NCBI GenBank assembly: GCA_018654255.1
Contig: JABILX010000003.1
Location: forward strand, 77,030 to 141,029
Length of the DNA stretch: 64,000 bases
Direction of reading: 5' to 3'
Source: Candidatus Peregrinibacteria bacterium
Lineage (GTDB): Bacteria > Patescibacteriota > Gracilibacteria > UBA1369 > LOWO2-01-FULL-3
Below, piece after piece: positions 45,413-54,412 of this stretch (within the stretch, counting starts at the first letter, position 1; every line of letters begins with the position of its first letter). The notes beneath the pieces are model-generated. The model made no database searches, was not told the origin of the DNA, and saw nothing but the letters and a program-made list of their open reading frames with translations. A program made the position numbers and the translations under genes.

Positions 45413-46117
45413 ATGCGCTTCGACATACTCACAATCTTCCCGGAAATCTTCGACTCTTACCTGAACGAGAGCATTATCAAACGTGCCCGCCAGGAACGCA
45501 CCATCGATATATACACTCACGACATCCGCAAATTCTCACTCGACAAACACCACAAGGTCGATGACAAGCCATTCGGCGGAGGACCTGGAATGCTCATGAC
45601 CCCTCAACCCCTCCACGACGCCATCCAACACGTCCGAAAATTCAACTCAGGACCAGTAATTTTCTTATCTCCAGACGGCAAAATGTTTACCCAACGCAGA
45701 GCAGAAAAATTGGCCAAACGCCTCATAAAACAATCCAGCAAACACAAACCAAGCCGCTCCAATAAACCAACAAAGCCTCAACCAGGCATAATCCTCCTCT
45801 GCGGCCGATACGAAGGAATCGACCAACGAATCCGCGACCACTTCATTGACGAAGAACTCTCAATAGGCAAATACGTCCTCACAGGAGGCGAACTCCCAGC
45901 AATGGTAGTGATCGACTGCGTCGCCCGCCTAATTCCAGGAGTACTCGGCCACGACGACTCCCACGAAGAAGAAAGTTTCTCCCCAGCACTCAAACGCAAA
46001 AAAGAATATCCACACTACACGAGACCATCAACCTTCATGGGCCACCAAGTTCCAGACATTCTCCTTTCCGGCCACCACGAAGAAATCAACAAGTGGCGCA
46101 AACGAAAACTCCACTGA
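45413..46117 (+). CDS. trmD: tRNA (guanine-N1)-methyltransferase
   Basis: Methylates G37 of tRNAs and prevents frameshifting (234 aa). The trefoil-knot SAM site is seen in FGGGPGMLM, LLCGRYEGIDQRI and LSIGKYVLTGGELPAM. The loop before the knot carries about 15 extra basic residues. At the position of the catalytic Asp in the usual D-S-F motif, this protein has Glu (HEEESF). The C-terminus stops soon after NKWRKRKL, so the usual C-terminal domain is shortened. Confidence 0.95.
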   Translation: MRFDILTIFPEIFDSYLNESIIKRARQERTIDIYTHDIRKFSLDKHHKVDDKPFGGGPGMLMTPQPLHDAIQHVRKFNSGPVIFLSPDGKMFTQRRAEKLAKRLIKQSSKHKPSRSNKPTKPQPGIILLCGRYEGIDQRIRDHFIDEELSIGKYVLTGGELPAMVVIDCVARLIPGVLGHDDSHEEESFSPALKRKKEYPHYTRPSTFMGHQVPDILLSGHHEEINKWRKRKLH

Positions 46118-46192
46118 TTGCATAATATGCATTGAAACATTGCTTTAACCTGATCAAGAGGTTGACCAAAACAAAAAAGACAGCATGCTTTC

Positions 46193-46234
46193 CCGGTTAG
46201 CAAAAAATCAAACCTGTAAAAAATCCTTAACCGG
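46193..46234. other. Inverted repeat before the P-type ATPase
   Basis: CCGGTTA (46193-46199) and TAACCGG (46228-46234) are separated by 28 nt. They could form a stem in the leader of the ATPase gene or a dimer-binding operator. No clear promoter is seen in 46118-46290. Confidence 0.35.
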
Positions 46235-46290
46235 GGTTGACAAAGACCCACTCAAGACCCACCCCCCCCAAAAACCCCAACCCCTCCCCT

Positions 46291-49014
46291 ATGCACCGCA
46301 AAGCCCTAGACAAATTATTCCAAGAACTGTCATCGAGACCAGAAGGCCTCAAGACCGAGGAAGCTCAAAAAATCCTCGCAAAAATAGGCCCAAACACAAT
46401 CAAAACCAAAACACGCCCACTATGGTTCATAGAATTCCTGAAGGAATTCCTCGACCTAATGGTAATCATATTAATCATAGCCTGCATAATCGCTTTTGCA
46501 TTCAACGAAACAACTGACGCAACAGTAATCTTGAGCATAATCATCCTCAACGCAACAGTAGGATTCGTGCAAAAATATAGAGCCGAACGTGCAGTAGAAG
46601 CCCTTCAAGCAATGGTTGCCCCACACGCAAGAGTACTTCGTGATGGCCAAAGAATTGAAATCCCAGCAGAAGATCTCGTCCCAGGAGACATACTCCTCCT
46701 AGAAGAAGGAGTGAAAATAACAGCAGACGCACGAGTTATAGAATCCTATCAATTAGAATGTAATGAATCCGTCCTCACAGGAGAATCAACTCCCACAAAA
46801 AAAGAAGTAATAACACTAAAAGGCAAATACCTACCAAAAATCGAGCACAACAACACAGTATTCACAGGAACAATAATCACCCATGGAGCAGGAAAAGCCA
46901 TAGTTATAGCAACCGGAGACAAAACAGAATTTGGTAAAATTACAAAACTAACAGCAGAAACAAAACAAGACCTATCCCCACTTCAAAAAGAATTGAAAAG
47001 AATTGGAATATTCATAGCCATTCTCACACTAGCAGTCTCAAGCATAATATTTGTAGCAGGACACTTCTTCCAAGGAAAACTATTCATCGACAACTTAATA
47101 TTCACAATATCAGTTGCTGTCGCAGCCGTACCAGAGGGGCTTCCAGCGACAATAACAATAGCGCTAGCCCTCGGTGTACAACGCTTGGCAAAGAAAAACG
47201 CGATCACAAAACAACTCTCATCAGTAGAAACCCTGGGAGCCACAACAGTAATTCTCTCAGACAAAACAGGCACTCTCACTCAGAATGAGATGACAATCAA
47301 AGAAATATTCCTGAACAATCAATACGCAGAAGTAAGCGGAATAGGATACGCACCAGTAGGAGAAGTTGAATTCTTTGAAGAAAAAACCGCACACACAAAA
47401 GAAGCCCTCAAATGGATGGCAACCATCGGAGTCCTCTGTAACGAAGCTCGCCTAAACAAAACACAAAACAATAGATACGAACTCATCGGCGACCCAACCG
47501 AAGGATCAATCCTCACCTTCATAAAAAAAGCAGGCTTCTCTTTCCGCGAACTCGCAGACACAAATGCCTTCCTAGAAAAACTCCCATTCGACTCAGAAAG
47601 GAAAAGAATGTCAGCAGTAGTAAAAAATCTGAAATCACACCAAATCTTTGTGCTAACAAAAGGCGCTCCTCTATCAATACTAGAAAAATGCACAGGCGTT
47701 CTAATCAATGGTAAAAAAATAGATCTAACCAAAGCAAAAAAAGCTGCCCTTTTGAAACAATCAGATGAGATGTCGAAAAAAGCCCTCAGAGTAATCGCAT
47801 TCGCATACAAAGAAATGCCAAAAAAACAAAAGGACAAATACACAGAAGCCGCAACTGAAAACAACTTAACATTTGTAGGTTTCGTAGGAATGATCGACCC
47901 CCCAAGAAAAGATGTAGCAGAAGCAATAGCCCTCACAAAAGAAGCCGGCATCAAGACATATATAGTCACAGGCGACAACGGATTCACCGCAGAAGCAATA
48001 GCTAGAAAGATAGGTCTAATCACCTCAGAGAAATATGAAATCATCACAGGAAACGATCTCAACAAAATATCAAAAAAGAAACTTATAAAACTTTTATCTG
48101 ACAAAGAAAAAGAAATAATCTTTGCACGCGTAAGCCCTCAACACAAACTCAAAATAGCAGACACAGTCAAAGAGCTAGGAGAAATCGTGGCAGTGACAGG
48201 CGACGGTGTGAACGACGCCCCAGCACTCAAACGAGCCGACATAGGAATAGCAATGGGCATCACAGGCACAGACGTATCAAAAGAAGCCGCCAACATGATT
48301 CTGGCAGACGACAGCTTCAGCACGATAGTCAGAGCCATAGAAGAAGGCCGCACCGTCTACTCAAACATGAAGAAATTCATTTTCTACATATTCTCCTGCA
48401 ACATTGGTGAATTAATATTGATATTCGGAGCAATCCTAATCTCCCTGCCAACACCACTGACAGCCGTCCTCATCCTCACGGTAAACGTAGGAACAGACAT
48501 CCTGCCAGCCCTAGCGCTAGGAGTCGAACCAATCGAAAAAGACATAATGTCGAGCCCACCAAGAAATCCAAAAAAACACCTCATAAACGCCAGGTTCGCA
48601 TCAAGATTCGCATACATCGGAGTCTTCATAGCAGCAATCGTTACAGGAGTCTTCACTTGGAATTTATATAGATATGGCTGGTCGTTCGGAGACACGTTAG
48701 ACACAAACACAGTCGCATACATGAAGTCGACAACAATGGCCTTTGCCACATTAGTAGTCATCCAACTCTTCAACGCATACAACGCAAGGAGTCAAAATAA
48801 ATCCATCCTAAGCATTGGCTTCTTCAAAAACCCATTCATGATAATAGCAATCCTCATTTCAGCAGGCCTACTTTACGGAATCACTGAAATCCCACTCTTC
48901 CAAAATTATCTATCAACAACAAGCATCACAGGCACAGAATGGGCTATAATTTTAGTCTCATCTTCATTCATATTGCTAATTGAAGAAACCAGAAAAATCC
49001 TATTCAAAATATGA
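46291..49014 (+). CDS. P-type Ca2+-transporting ATPase
   Basis: A P2A-type pump (907 aa) exporting Ca2+ across the membrane. Visible motifs are LTGEST in the actuator domain, the phosphorylated DKTGTLT, KGAP in the nucleotide domain and TGDGVNDAPALKRADIGIAMG. Ion-site residues match the SERCA pattern: Glu in VPEGLP (M4), Asn and Glu in CNIGELI (M5), and Asn, Thr and Asp in NVGTDILPA (M6). About ten membrane helices are seen. I chose the ATG giving MHRKALDKLF. An upstream TTG adds a proline-rich stretch. Confidence 0.93.
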   Translation: MHRKALDKLFQELSSRPEGLKTEEAQKILAKIGPNTIKTKTRPLWFIEFLKEFLDLMVIILIIACIIAFAFNETTDATVILSIIILNATVGFVQKYRAERAVEALQAMVAPHARVLRDGQRIEIPAEDLVPGDILLLEEGVKITADARVIESYQLECNESVLTGESTPTKKEVITLKGKYLPKIEHNNTVFTGTIITHGAGKAIVIATGDKTEFGKITKLTAETKQDLSPLQKELKRIGIFIAILTLAVSSIIFVAGHFFQGKLFIDNLIFTISVAVAAVPEGLPATITIALALGVQRLAKKNAITKQLSSVETLGATTVILSDKTGTLTQNEMTIKEIFLNNQYAEVSGIGYAPVGEVEFFEEKTAHTKEALKWMATIGVLCNEARLNKTQNNRYELIGDPTEGSILTFIKKAGFSFRELADTNAFLEKLPFDSERKRMSAVVKNLKSHQIFVLTKGAPLSILEKCTGVLINGKKIDLTKAKKAALLKQSDEMSKKALRVIAFAYKEMPKKQKDKYTEAATENNLTFVGFVGMIDPPRKDVAEAIALTKEAGIKTYIVTGDNGFTAEAIARKIGLITSEKYEIITGNDLNKISKKKLIKLLSDKEKEIIFARVSPQHKLKIADTVKELGEIVAVTGDGVNDAPALKRADIGIAMGITGTDVSKEAANMILADDSFSTIVRAIEEGRTVYSNMKKFIFYIFSCNIGELILIFGAILISLPTPLTAVLILTVNVGTDILPALALGVEPIEKDIMSSPPRNPKKHLINARFASRFAYIGVFIAAIVTGVFTWNLYRYGWSFGDTLDTNTVAYMKSTTMAFATLVVIQLFNAYNARSQNKSILSIGFFKNPFMIIAILISAGLLYGITEIPLFQNYLSTTSITGTEWAIILVSSSFILLIEETRKILFKI

Positions 49015-49020
49015 GAAACC

Positions 49021-49293
49021 ATGAAAATAGTCGTGCCAAAATCAGGATACATTAGAATAAAAGTGACCCCAAACGCACCAAAAACCGAACTGTTTGATAT
49101 ATCACAAGAAAACATCGACGGCCGAGACGTAACCACCTACAAGATCAGACTCAACGCTCCTCCAGAGAAAGGAAAAGCAAACCAAGAATTAATCCACTTT
49201 CTCACCAAACACATGAACCTGCCACCAAACACCTTCACAATCATAAGCGGCAAAACCGATCGCCTAAAACTTCTAAAAATCCACCAACACTAA
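49021..49293 (+). CDS. DUF167/YggU family protein
   Basis: 90 residues with the family signature VTPNAPKTELF, RLNAPPEKGKANQELIHFL and TIISGKTDRLKLLKI. Homologues are widespread, small and of unknown function. It lies between the ATPase and rsmA, 2 nt before the latter. Confidence 0.9.
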   Translation: MKIVVPKSGYIRIKVTPNAPKTELFDISQENIDGRDVTTYKIRLNAPPEKGKANQELIHFLTKHMNLPPNTFTIISGKTDRLKLLKIHQH

Positions 49294-49295
49294 AC

Positions 49296-50036
49296 ATGTC
49301 CCACAAAGCCAAAAAACATTTAGGCCAAAACTTCCTTCAGTCTCAAACAATCGTAGAACAAATCGTAGAAACCGCAGAAGTTACAAACAAGGATCGTATC
49401 TTGGAAATCGGCCCGGGACTTGGCATTCTCACGGAAGAACTCGCAAAAAAAGCCGCACACACAACAGCAATCGAAATAGACCAAGACTTAATTCCAGGAC
49501 TAAAAAACAACCCAGCCCTCGCAAGAGTAGAGATCATCAATGAAGACGCCCTCCAATTCACACCACCAAAAACCGGCAAATACAAAATCGTTGCAAACAT
49601 CCCCTACTACATAACTTCTCCACTCATCACCCATTTTCTGACCACAGAAAACCCCCCAGTCTCAACAACTCTCCTTATCCAAAAAGAAGTCGCAGAAAAA
49701 ATTGTCACAGACCCTCCAGAATCAATCCTCGCACTCCAGATCCAATTATATGCAGAACCAACCTTGGCATTCCTTGTCCCAGCAAAACATTTCAATCCAA
49801 AACCAAAAGTCGATTCAGCAGTAATCCACCTGGAAACTCTCCAAAAAAACGCACGCACAAAAAATCCAGAAAAAATCCTCAAACTAGCAAAACAAGCCTT
49901 CTCCCAAAAACGGAAAAAACTTTCAAATACACTCAGAGACTACAAGCCACAACTCACAAAACTAGACCTCCAAGACAAACGCCCCCAACACCTAACAATC
50001 AAAGACTGGGAACAACTAGCTAACAACATCAAATGA
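49296..50036 (+). CDS. rsmA: 16S rRNA dimethyladenosine transferase
   Basis: Dimethylates two adjacent adenines near the 3' end of 16S rRNA (246 aa). It shows KKHLGQNFL, the SAM loop LEIGPGLGILTEEL, the acidic EIDQDL and the catalytic NIPYY motif. The C-terminal domain ends after a basic stretch. Its stop overlaps the next gene (ATGA). Confidence 0.96.
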   Translation: MSHKAKKHLGQNFLQSQTIVEQIVETAEVTNKDRILEIGPGLGILTEELAKKAAHTTAIEIDQDLIPGLKNNPALARVEIINEDALQFTPPKTGKYKIVANIPYYITSPLITHFLTTENPPVSTTLLIQKEVAEKIVTDPPESILALQIQLYAEPTLAFLVPAKHFNPKPKVDSAVIHLETLQKNARTKNPEKILKLAKQAFSQKRKKLSNTLRDYKPQLTKLDLQDKRPQHLTIKDWEQLANNIK

Positions 50037-50815
50037 ATCCATTAGAAAAATCCAAATCTCACGACAAATCCCCTGACAAAGCCCCAAAAAAACCTCGCAA
50101 ACACATACGAAAAGCAGGTCAGTTAGATCGCAACGAAATGTCTGAACTTTTCAAAATGGCCCAGCTCGGGAATCAACCTGAATGGTTTCCAGAACACCTC
50201 CATATCACAATCGACGACGGCCCATACCCACACCACCTCAAAAAGATATTACAAGTACTCGACAGACACAACGTAAAGGCAACTTTCTTCCTGATAGGCT
50301 CAATGATCGAGAGCCAGTACAGAAAAGATCCAAAAGGAACCCGTAAACTCTTGTTAAAACTTCTCAACAAAGGACACGAAATCGGCTACCACAGCTACAA
50401 CCACTGCCACAACCAAAGAGTAAAAAACTGCGGAGGAAAAACATTCGAAAGTCTCAGCGCAAAAGACATCGAATATGACATAGAAAAATTCAAAGAAACG
50501 CTAGAGAAAGTCCTCGAGATCTGTTACATAGTAAAGATCGGCCGCACACCAGGAGGAAAAGGACGAACCCGTAGAGCCGTAAGTGACGCCTTCAGAAACC
50601 AAAATTTAGAAGTACACAAACATTGGCACGATGAACCTGCCCGAAGAGAAAGGCCAAGAGACCCAAAAAAATACCACGAACTCAAAAAAGACCACATCCT
50701 TCTCTTCCACCAAAAAAAAGAAACAGCAAAAGAACTAAACGATCTCCTCCACAAAATCCGCAGAAACGAGCCCCCTCCTACAACACCTTCGCCAAATCCT
50801 CCTTCATCGCAATAA
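50033..50815 (+). CDS. NodB-type polysaccharide deacetylase
   Basis: A carbohydrate esterase family 4 domain (260 aa). Motif 1 is TIDDGP, motif 2 HSYNH (metal-binding His pair), motif 3 RTPGGKGR, and the end is LLFHQ. The usual LHD-type last motif is altered. There is no signal peptide or membrane anchor, and a basic 45-residue N-terminus (KSKSHDKSPDKAPKKPRK) precedes the domain. The C-terminus is Pro-rich and overlaps the convergent pyrF by 38 nt. The substrate is unknown and could be an intracellular amide. Confidence 0.85.
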   Translation: MNPLEKSKSHDKSPDKAPKKPRKHIRKAGQLDRNEMSELFKMAQLGNQPEWFPEHLHITIDDGPYPHHLKKILQVLDRHNVKATFFLIGSMIESQYRKDPKGTRKLLLKLLNKGHEIGYHSYNHCHNQRVKNCGGKTFESLSAKDIEYDIEKFKETLEKVLEICYIVKIGRTPGGKGRTRRAVSDAFRNQNLEVHKHWHDEPARRERPRDPKKYHELKKDHILLFHQKKETAKELNDLLHKIRRNEPPPTTPSPNPPSSQ

Positions 50816-51743
50816 CAGCTTCACGAGCCGCATCCGCATAAGCTTCCGGACCCCGAGACTCATCCTTTTCATAAGCAAAAGTAATTCCACGCGACGAGTT
50901 CACTATAGCTCCAAGACCATCGTCGTTGAAACAAGGCTTAACATCAGCAGCTCCCCCACCTTGAGCTCCATATCCAGGAACCAAAAAATACACACCAGGC
51001 ATAATTGCACGCAAAGCCTTCGCCTGTTCAGGGAAAGTTGCACCAACAACAGCTCCAACGTTGCTATATCCACTGTCTCCTACACTATCTGCACCCCAAC
51101 TATCAACGTAATACCCCATCACTTCATACAAAGGCAACGCATCCTTCTTCCCACCTTTTACCACATCACCAAGCACAGCCAAATCCTGCAAATCCGCAGA
51201 TGATTTGTTAGAAGTCTTAACTAAAATAAACAACCCTTTCCCATCCTCAGTCGCAACCTTAATAAAAGGAGCAACTCCATCCAAACCAAGATACGCATTT
51301 ACAGTCACACTATCCGCATCAAAAACTCTCATAGACTCCTCCTCAACAGCCGTCTCACCAAGATACGCTTTCGCATACGCCTCGGCAGTCGATCCGATAT
51401 CATTTCTCTTCACATCCGCAATCGTAATCAACCCTTTCTCATGAGCATAATCCAAAGTCTCTTGATACGCACGCATCCCCTCAAATCCAAAAATCTCGTA
51501 AAAAGCAACCTGCGGTTTAACAACAGGAACCAAGTCCGCCACCCCATCGATAATCCCCTTATTAAATTCAATGATCGCCTCAGCAGCCGCCCTCAAGGGA
51601 TTCTTCAAATTCTCCTCCGCCTTAAAAGCCTTCTCCCTAATAAACTCAGGAATCTGTTTAAGCCGAGGATCCAGCCCAACACAAATCGGCGTCCCCTTCT
51701 TTTTAATAGCTTCTATCATTCTATCTGTGAAATGTTTTTGCAT
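50778..51743 (-). CDS. pyrF: Orotidine 5'-phosphate decarboxylase
   Basis: Makes UMP from OMP (321 aa, the longer type 2 family). The N-terminus has PICVGLDPRLKQIPEF, and the catalytic D-x-K-x-x-D motif is DVKRNDIGST. The later segments (NAYLGLDGVAPF, VPGYGAQGG, NSSRGITFAY) bind the phosphate. It is the last gene of the minus-strand pyrimidine group. The C-terminal end overlaps the convergent deacetylase gene. Confidence 0.96.
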   Translation of the reverse strand: MQKHFTDRMIEAIKKKGTPICVGLDPRLKQIPEFIREKAFKAEENLKNPLRAAAEAIIEFNKGIIDGVADLVPVVKPQVAFYEIFGFEGMRAYQETLDYAHEKGLITIADVKRNDIGSTAEAYAKAYLGETAVEEESMRVFDADSVTVNAYLGLDGVAPFIKVATEDGKGLFILVKTSNKSSADLQDLAVLGDVVKGGKKDALPLYEVMGYYVDSWGADSVGDSGYSNVGAVVGATFPEQAKALRAIMPGVYFLVPGYGAQGGGAADVKPCFNDDGLGAIVNSSRGITFAYEKDESRGPEAYADAAREAVIAMKEDLAKVL

Positions 51744-51785
51744 GTGAAAGTTTGTTTAAGTTCTCTCGCCCCCTTTTCGCAAGAG

Positions 51786-51791
51786 AGTATA
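51786..51791 (-). promoter_or_regulatory. Extended -10 promoter for pyrF
   Basis: Minus-strand TGC then TATACT, an extended -10 about 35 nt before the pyrF start. The leader between can form a CTCTC/GAGAG hairpin. The -35 is poor. Confidence 0.4.
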
Positions 51792-51798
51792 GCAAAAC

Positions 51799-52764
51799 TT
51801 AAGACCGACCACTAGATCTATCTCTCCTCCTAACGGGAGGTGGCTCACGCTTAAGCCTGTAACAATCATATCCACACGCTTCCAATCTAGGCTTATAAAT
51901 CTTACAAATCCCTTTGATTTCGCCCGAATCTCTCTCTGGATCAAGTAAACTTCTCCAGTACTCAAAAAAATCTCTAGCATCTCGTCGATCCCAATCACCA
52001 TTCTGCATAAACGTCTCAAAAACAGTTATTCTAGCAAAAGACCCATCAGTATTAGCCAAAAGATCTTTAAAGAAAGACATCGGTAACTTCAATTTTTTTC
52101 TTGCCTGAGCAACCCAAGCAGAAATCTCAGCAGACTTCGTCTCACTCTCAGCAGACCTTACTCCACCTTCAGTATTAGAATCCTTACAAATCATCTCAAA
52201 CCAAGCCAAAACAACATCCTCATTTATCTTCACCCCATCCTCGGCCATCATCCAAAGCACATACTTCCTATGATCAAAATCCTTACAAACCTTGAACCAA
52301 TTCAGAAAGAAATTAGTATCCGGCTTATGCCCTTTTAGCTTCATCCTATCTCTAAAAGCACCAAAAACTTCGAAACACTCTTCTTCACCATGAGTCTCTG
52401 ACACCACACTGACCACAAAATTCAACTTAATCAAAAAACTAAACCGCCTTTGCAAATCCCGCACACTCTTCCCAAGAGAATCCAATTTGTCACACTTAGA
52501 AGTCCATGCAAACTCACTTAATCTAGTAACATCCGTAGAGATACCACTAATCAAATCATTAATATCCCCACACTCAATCTCCAAATCAGGGTCACCACCT
52601 TCTTTCAAAAGAGGATACTTAGCAAAAAACTCACAAACACTCGGAATTCCCTCAGCAACCCAAGTCTTCATTTCCTCCAAAACCTTTTTGGTATCTTCAC
52701 AAAGATCCGAACAAACTTCGTTCTCAACCATCCCCCATCTGATTTTCTCACCTCCATCTAGCAT
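51799..52764 (-). CDS. Hypothetical helical protein (321 aa)
   Basis: Unrecognised, rich in helix-forming residues with Trp and Cys. The middle (FGAFRDRMKLKGHKPDTNFF and MMAEDGVKINEDVVLAWFEM) resembles pentatricopeptide-type repeats, with GHKPD and GVKIN at matching places about 32 residues apart, but only two units are visible. The C-terminus is very basic (RRRDRSSGRS). It has a strong promoter at 52789-52818 and lies between pyrE and pyrF. Confidence 0.65.
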   Translation of the reverse strand: MLDGGEKIRWGMVENEVCSDLCEDTKKVLEEMKTWVAEGIPSVCEFFAKYPLLKEGGDPDLEIECGDINDLISGISTDVTRLSEFAWTSKCDKLDSLGKSVRDLQRRFSFLIKLNFVVSVVSETHGEEECFEVFGAFRDRMKLKGHKPDTNFFLNWFKVCKDFDHRKYVLWMMAEDGVKINEDVVLAWFEMICKDSNTEGGVRSAESETKSAEISAWVAQARKKLKLPMSFFKDLLANTDGSFARITVFETFMQNGDWDRRDARDFFEYWRSLLDPERDSGEIKGICKIYKPRLEACGYDCYRLKREPPPVRRRDRSSGRS

Positions 52765-52788
52765 ATTGACACAATAAAAATGGAGGTT

Positions 52789-52818
52789 ATTCTAACCTGA
52801 TAAACTCATAATTGTCAA
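52789..52818 (-). promoter_or_regulatory. Promoter for the 321-aa gene
   Basis: Minus-strand perfect -35 TTGACA, 18-nt spacer, -10 TAGAAT. Confidence 0.65.
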
Positions 52819-52825
52819 CAAAGCT

Positions 52826-53494
52826 CTACGCAAACCCATGCTTCTCTCCCCACCCAGCAGTATCTTCTTTGAAATCCATAACAGTTTCGTACATTTCCTC
52901 TGAAATATCGCCTCTTTCACGAGCCAACCCAATCAAGTCAGTAAACCCAGTCAAATTAGTAAGCCGAATCTCAGCTTCAGCGAACCTATCAGCAGACTTC
53001 TGAAGCTCCCAACTCACAATCGCAAAGATATCAGTCACAGTCCCATTCGCCTCACGCACAGCTTCCGCCGCCTTCACGCTCGATCCACCCGTAGAAATCA
53101 AGTCCTCAACTATCAAAACTTTCTGCGCCGATTCAAGATATCCTTCAATTTGCTTCCCAGCACCATGCTCCTTTTTTTCAGGTCTAATATAAATCATCGG
53201 AAGATCCATTTTCTGCGCCAAGAAAGCTGCCCAAGGAATCGCAGCAGTCGCAGTCCCTCCAATCACATCAGGCATATCCATCTCCCCACGAGCAACCTTC
53301 GTCTCAACCAACTCCTTGAAAGTATCAACAACAGACTCCCTCTCTTCAGGAAAAGAAATCATTTTTCTATTATCACAATAAACAGGCGACTTGATTCCAC
53401 TAACCCAAGAAAAAGGCGGATCAACTTTCACCATTACAGCTTTTTTATCCAAAAGGTTTGTCGCGATCTTTCGCGAAATTTCATTTGAGTCCAT
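52826..53494 (-). CDS. pyrE: Orotate phosphoribosyltransferase
   Basis: Adds ribose-5-phosphate from PRPP to orotate (222 aa). The PRPP-binding loop is VLIVEDLISTGGSS, and the N-terminal SWVSGIKSPVYCDNR binds orotate. The flexible loop contains RPEKKEHGAGK. I chose the ATG giving MDSNEISRKI. A TTG 30 nt upstream adds non-family residues. It is 36 nt downstream of pyrK. Confidence 0.96.
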   Translation of the reverse strand: MDSNEISRKIATNLLDKKAVMVKVDPPFSWVSGIKSPVYCDNRKMISFPEERESVVDTFKELVETKVARGEMDMPDVIGGTATAAIPWAAFLAQKMDLPMIYIRPEKKEHGAGKQIEGYLESAQKVLIVEDLISTGGSSVKAAEAVREANGTVTDIFAIVSWELQKSADRFAEAEIRLTNLTGFTDLIGLARERGDISEEMYETVMDFKEDTAGWGEKHGFA

Positions 53495-53530
53495 ATTAGT
53501 TATTTTAAATTTTAGAAAAGCCAAAATAAT

Positions 53531-54355
53531 TTACCACTCAACTTTCTTCCCCATAGAATCCCTATGATACTTCCCAAATTCACTAAACCCCAAAGCCCTT
53601 TCCCCATCAAACACAGTACCTTCCTTGCAAACACAAACTCCGGTTTCATCCACACAACACTGTCCACAAACTCCAAATCCACATTTCATATATCTCTCAA
53701 GTGCCAATTCGCTTTTGATCCCTTTATCACGCGCAATCTCAGCCGCTCTCTTCATCATCATTTCAGGTCCACATGCATAGATTTTCGAAACACCTTCACC
53801 ATCTTTTGAAGCAATAATCTCCTCAAGAATCTCAGTATTATATCCTTCGTGTCCCTTTGAACCATCATCAGTTGCAGCATGATAAGTCACGTTAGAACCA
53901 AGAGCAGAAACCCTTTCCTCGTAAAGCAAAAGATCCTCGCTCCGGGCTCCAACAACAAAATCCACCTTACACCCATCCTCTACAGCAGCTCGCGCCAATC
54001 CATACAAAGGAGCAGCCCCATATCCACCCGCCAACAAAACCAAATGCTTACCCTTTTCCCACTTATAATGAGTCCCAAAAGGTCCTCGAATTCCAATCAA
54101 ATCTCCTTCTTTTAATTTAAATAATTCCTCAGTTGCAGATCCAACCTTTGCAATCGTCAGCCAAAACTCCTTCCCATCGTCATACGCAATCGAAAACGGT
54201 TTCTCATCTACGCCAGGAATCCAAAGCATCAAAAACTGCCCAGGCTTACTCTCCAAGTTATATTCAAACTGGAAAGTCCAGATAGTATCTGTCTCCTTCA
54301 CGATCTTCTTGATCGGAATCGTTTCCGGTATTGTATTGAAATTCTTTACGTCCAT
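53531..54355 (-). CDS. pyrK: Dihydroorotate dehydrogenase electron transfer subunit
   Basis: Flavin and iron-sulfur subunit that passes electrons from dihydroorotate oxidation to NAD (274 aa). The FAD/NAD-binding part has PFSIAYDDG and LLAGGYGAAPLYGLA. The C-terminal Fe-S motif is CGFGVCGQCCVDETGVCVC, giving the four cysteines for a 2Fe-2S cluster. Its presence next to pyrD shows a class 1B enzyme. Confidence 0.95.
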   Translation of the reverse strand: MDVKNFNTIPETIPIKKIVKETDTIWTFQFEYNLESKPGQFLMLWIPGVDEKPFSIAYDDGKEFWLTIAKVGSATEELFKLKEGDLIGIRGPFGTHYKWEKGKHLVLLAGGYGAAPLYGLARAAVEDGCKVDFVVGARSEDLLLYEERVSALGSNVTYHAATDDGSKGHEGYNTEILEEIIASKDGEGVSKIYACGPEMMMKRAAEIARDKGIKSELALERYMKCGFGVCGQCCVDETGVCVCKEGTVFDGERALGFSEFGKYHRDSMGKKVEW

Positions 54356-54412
54356 TTTTATTCCTGTTATCTCCCGAACTCGGCTACCCCCTTTACCTAA
54401 GTCCGAACTTAA

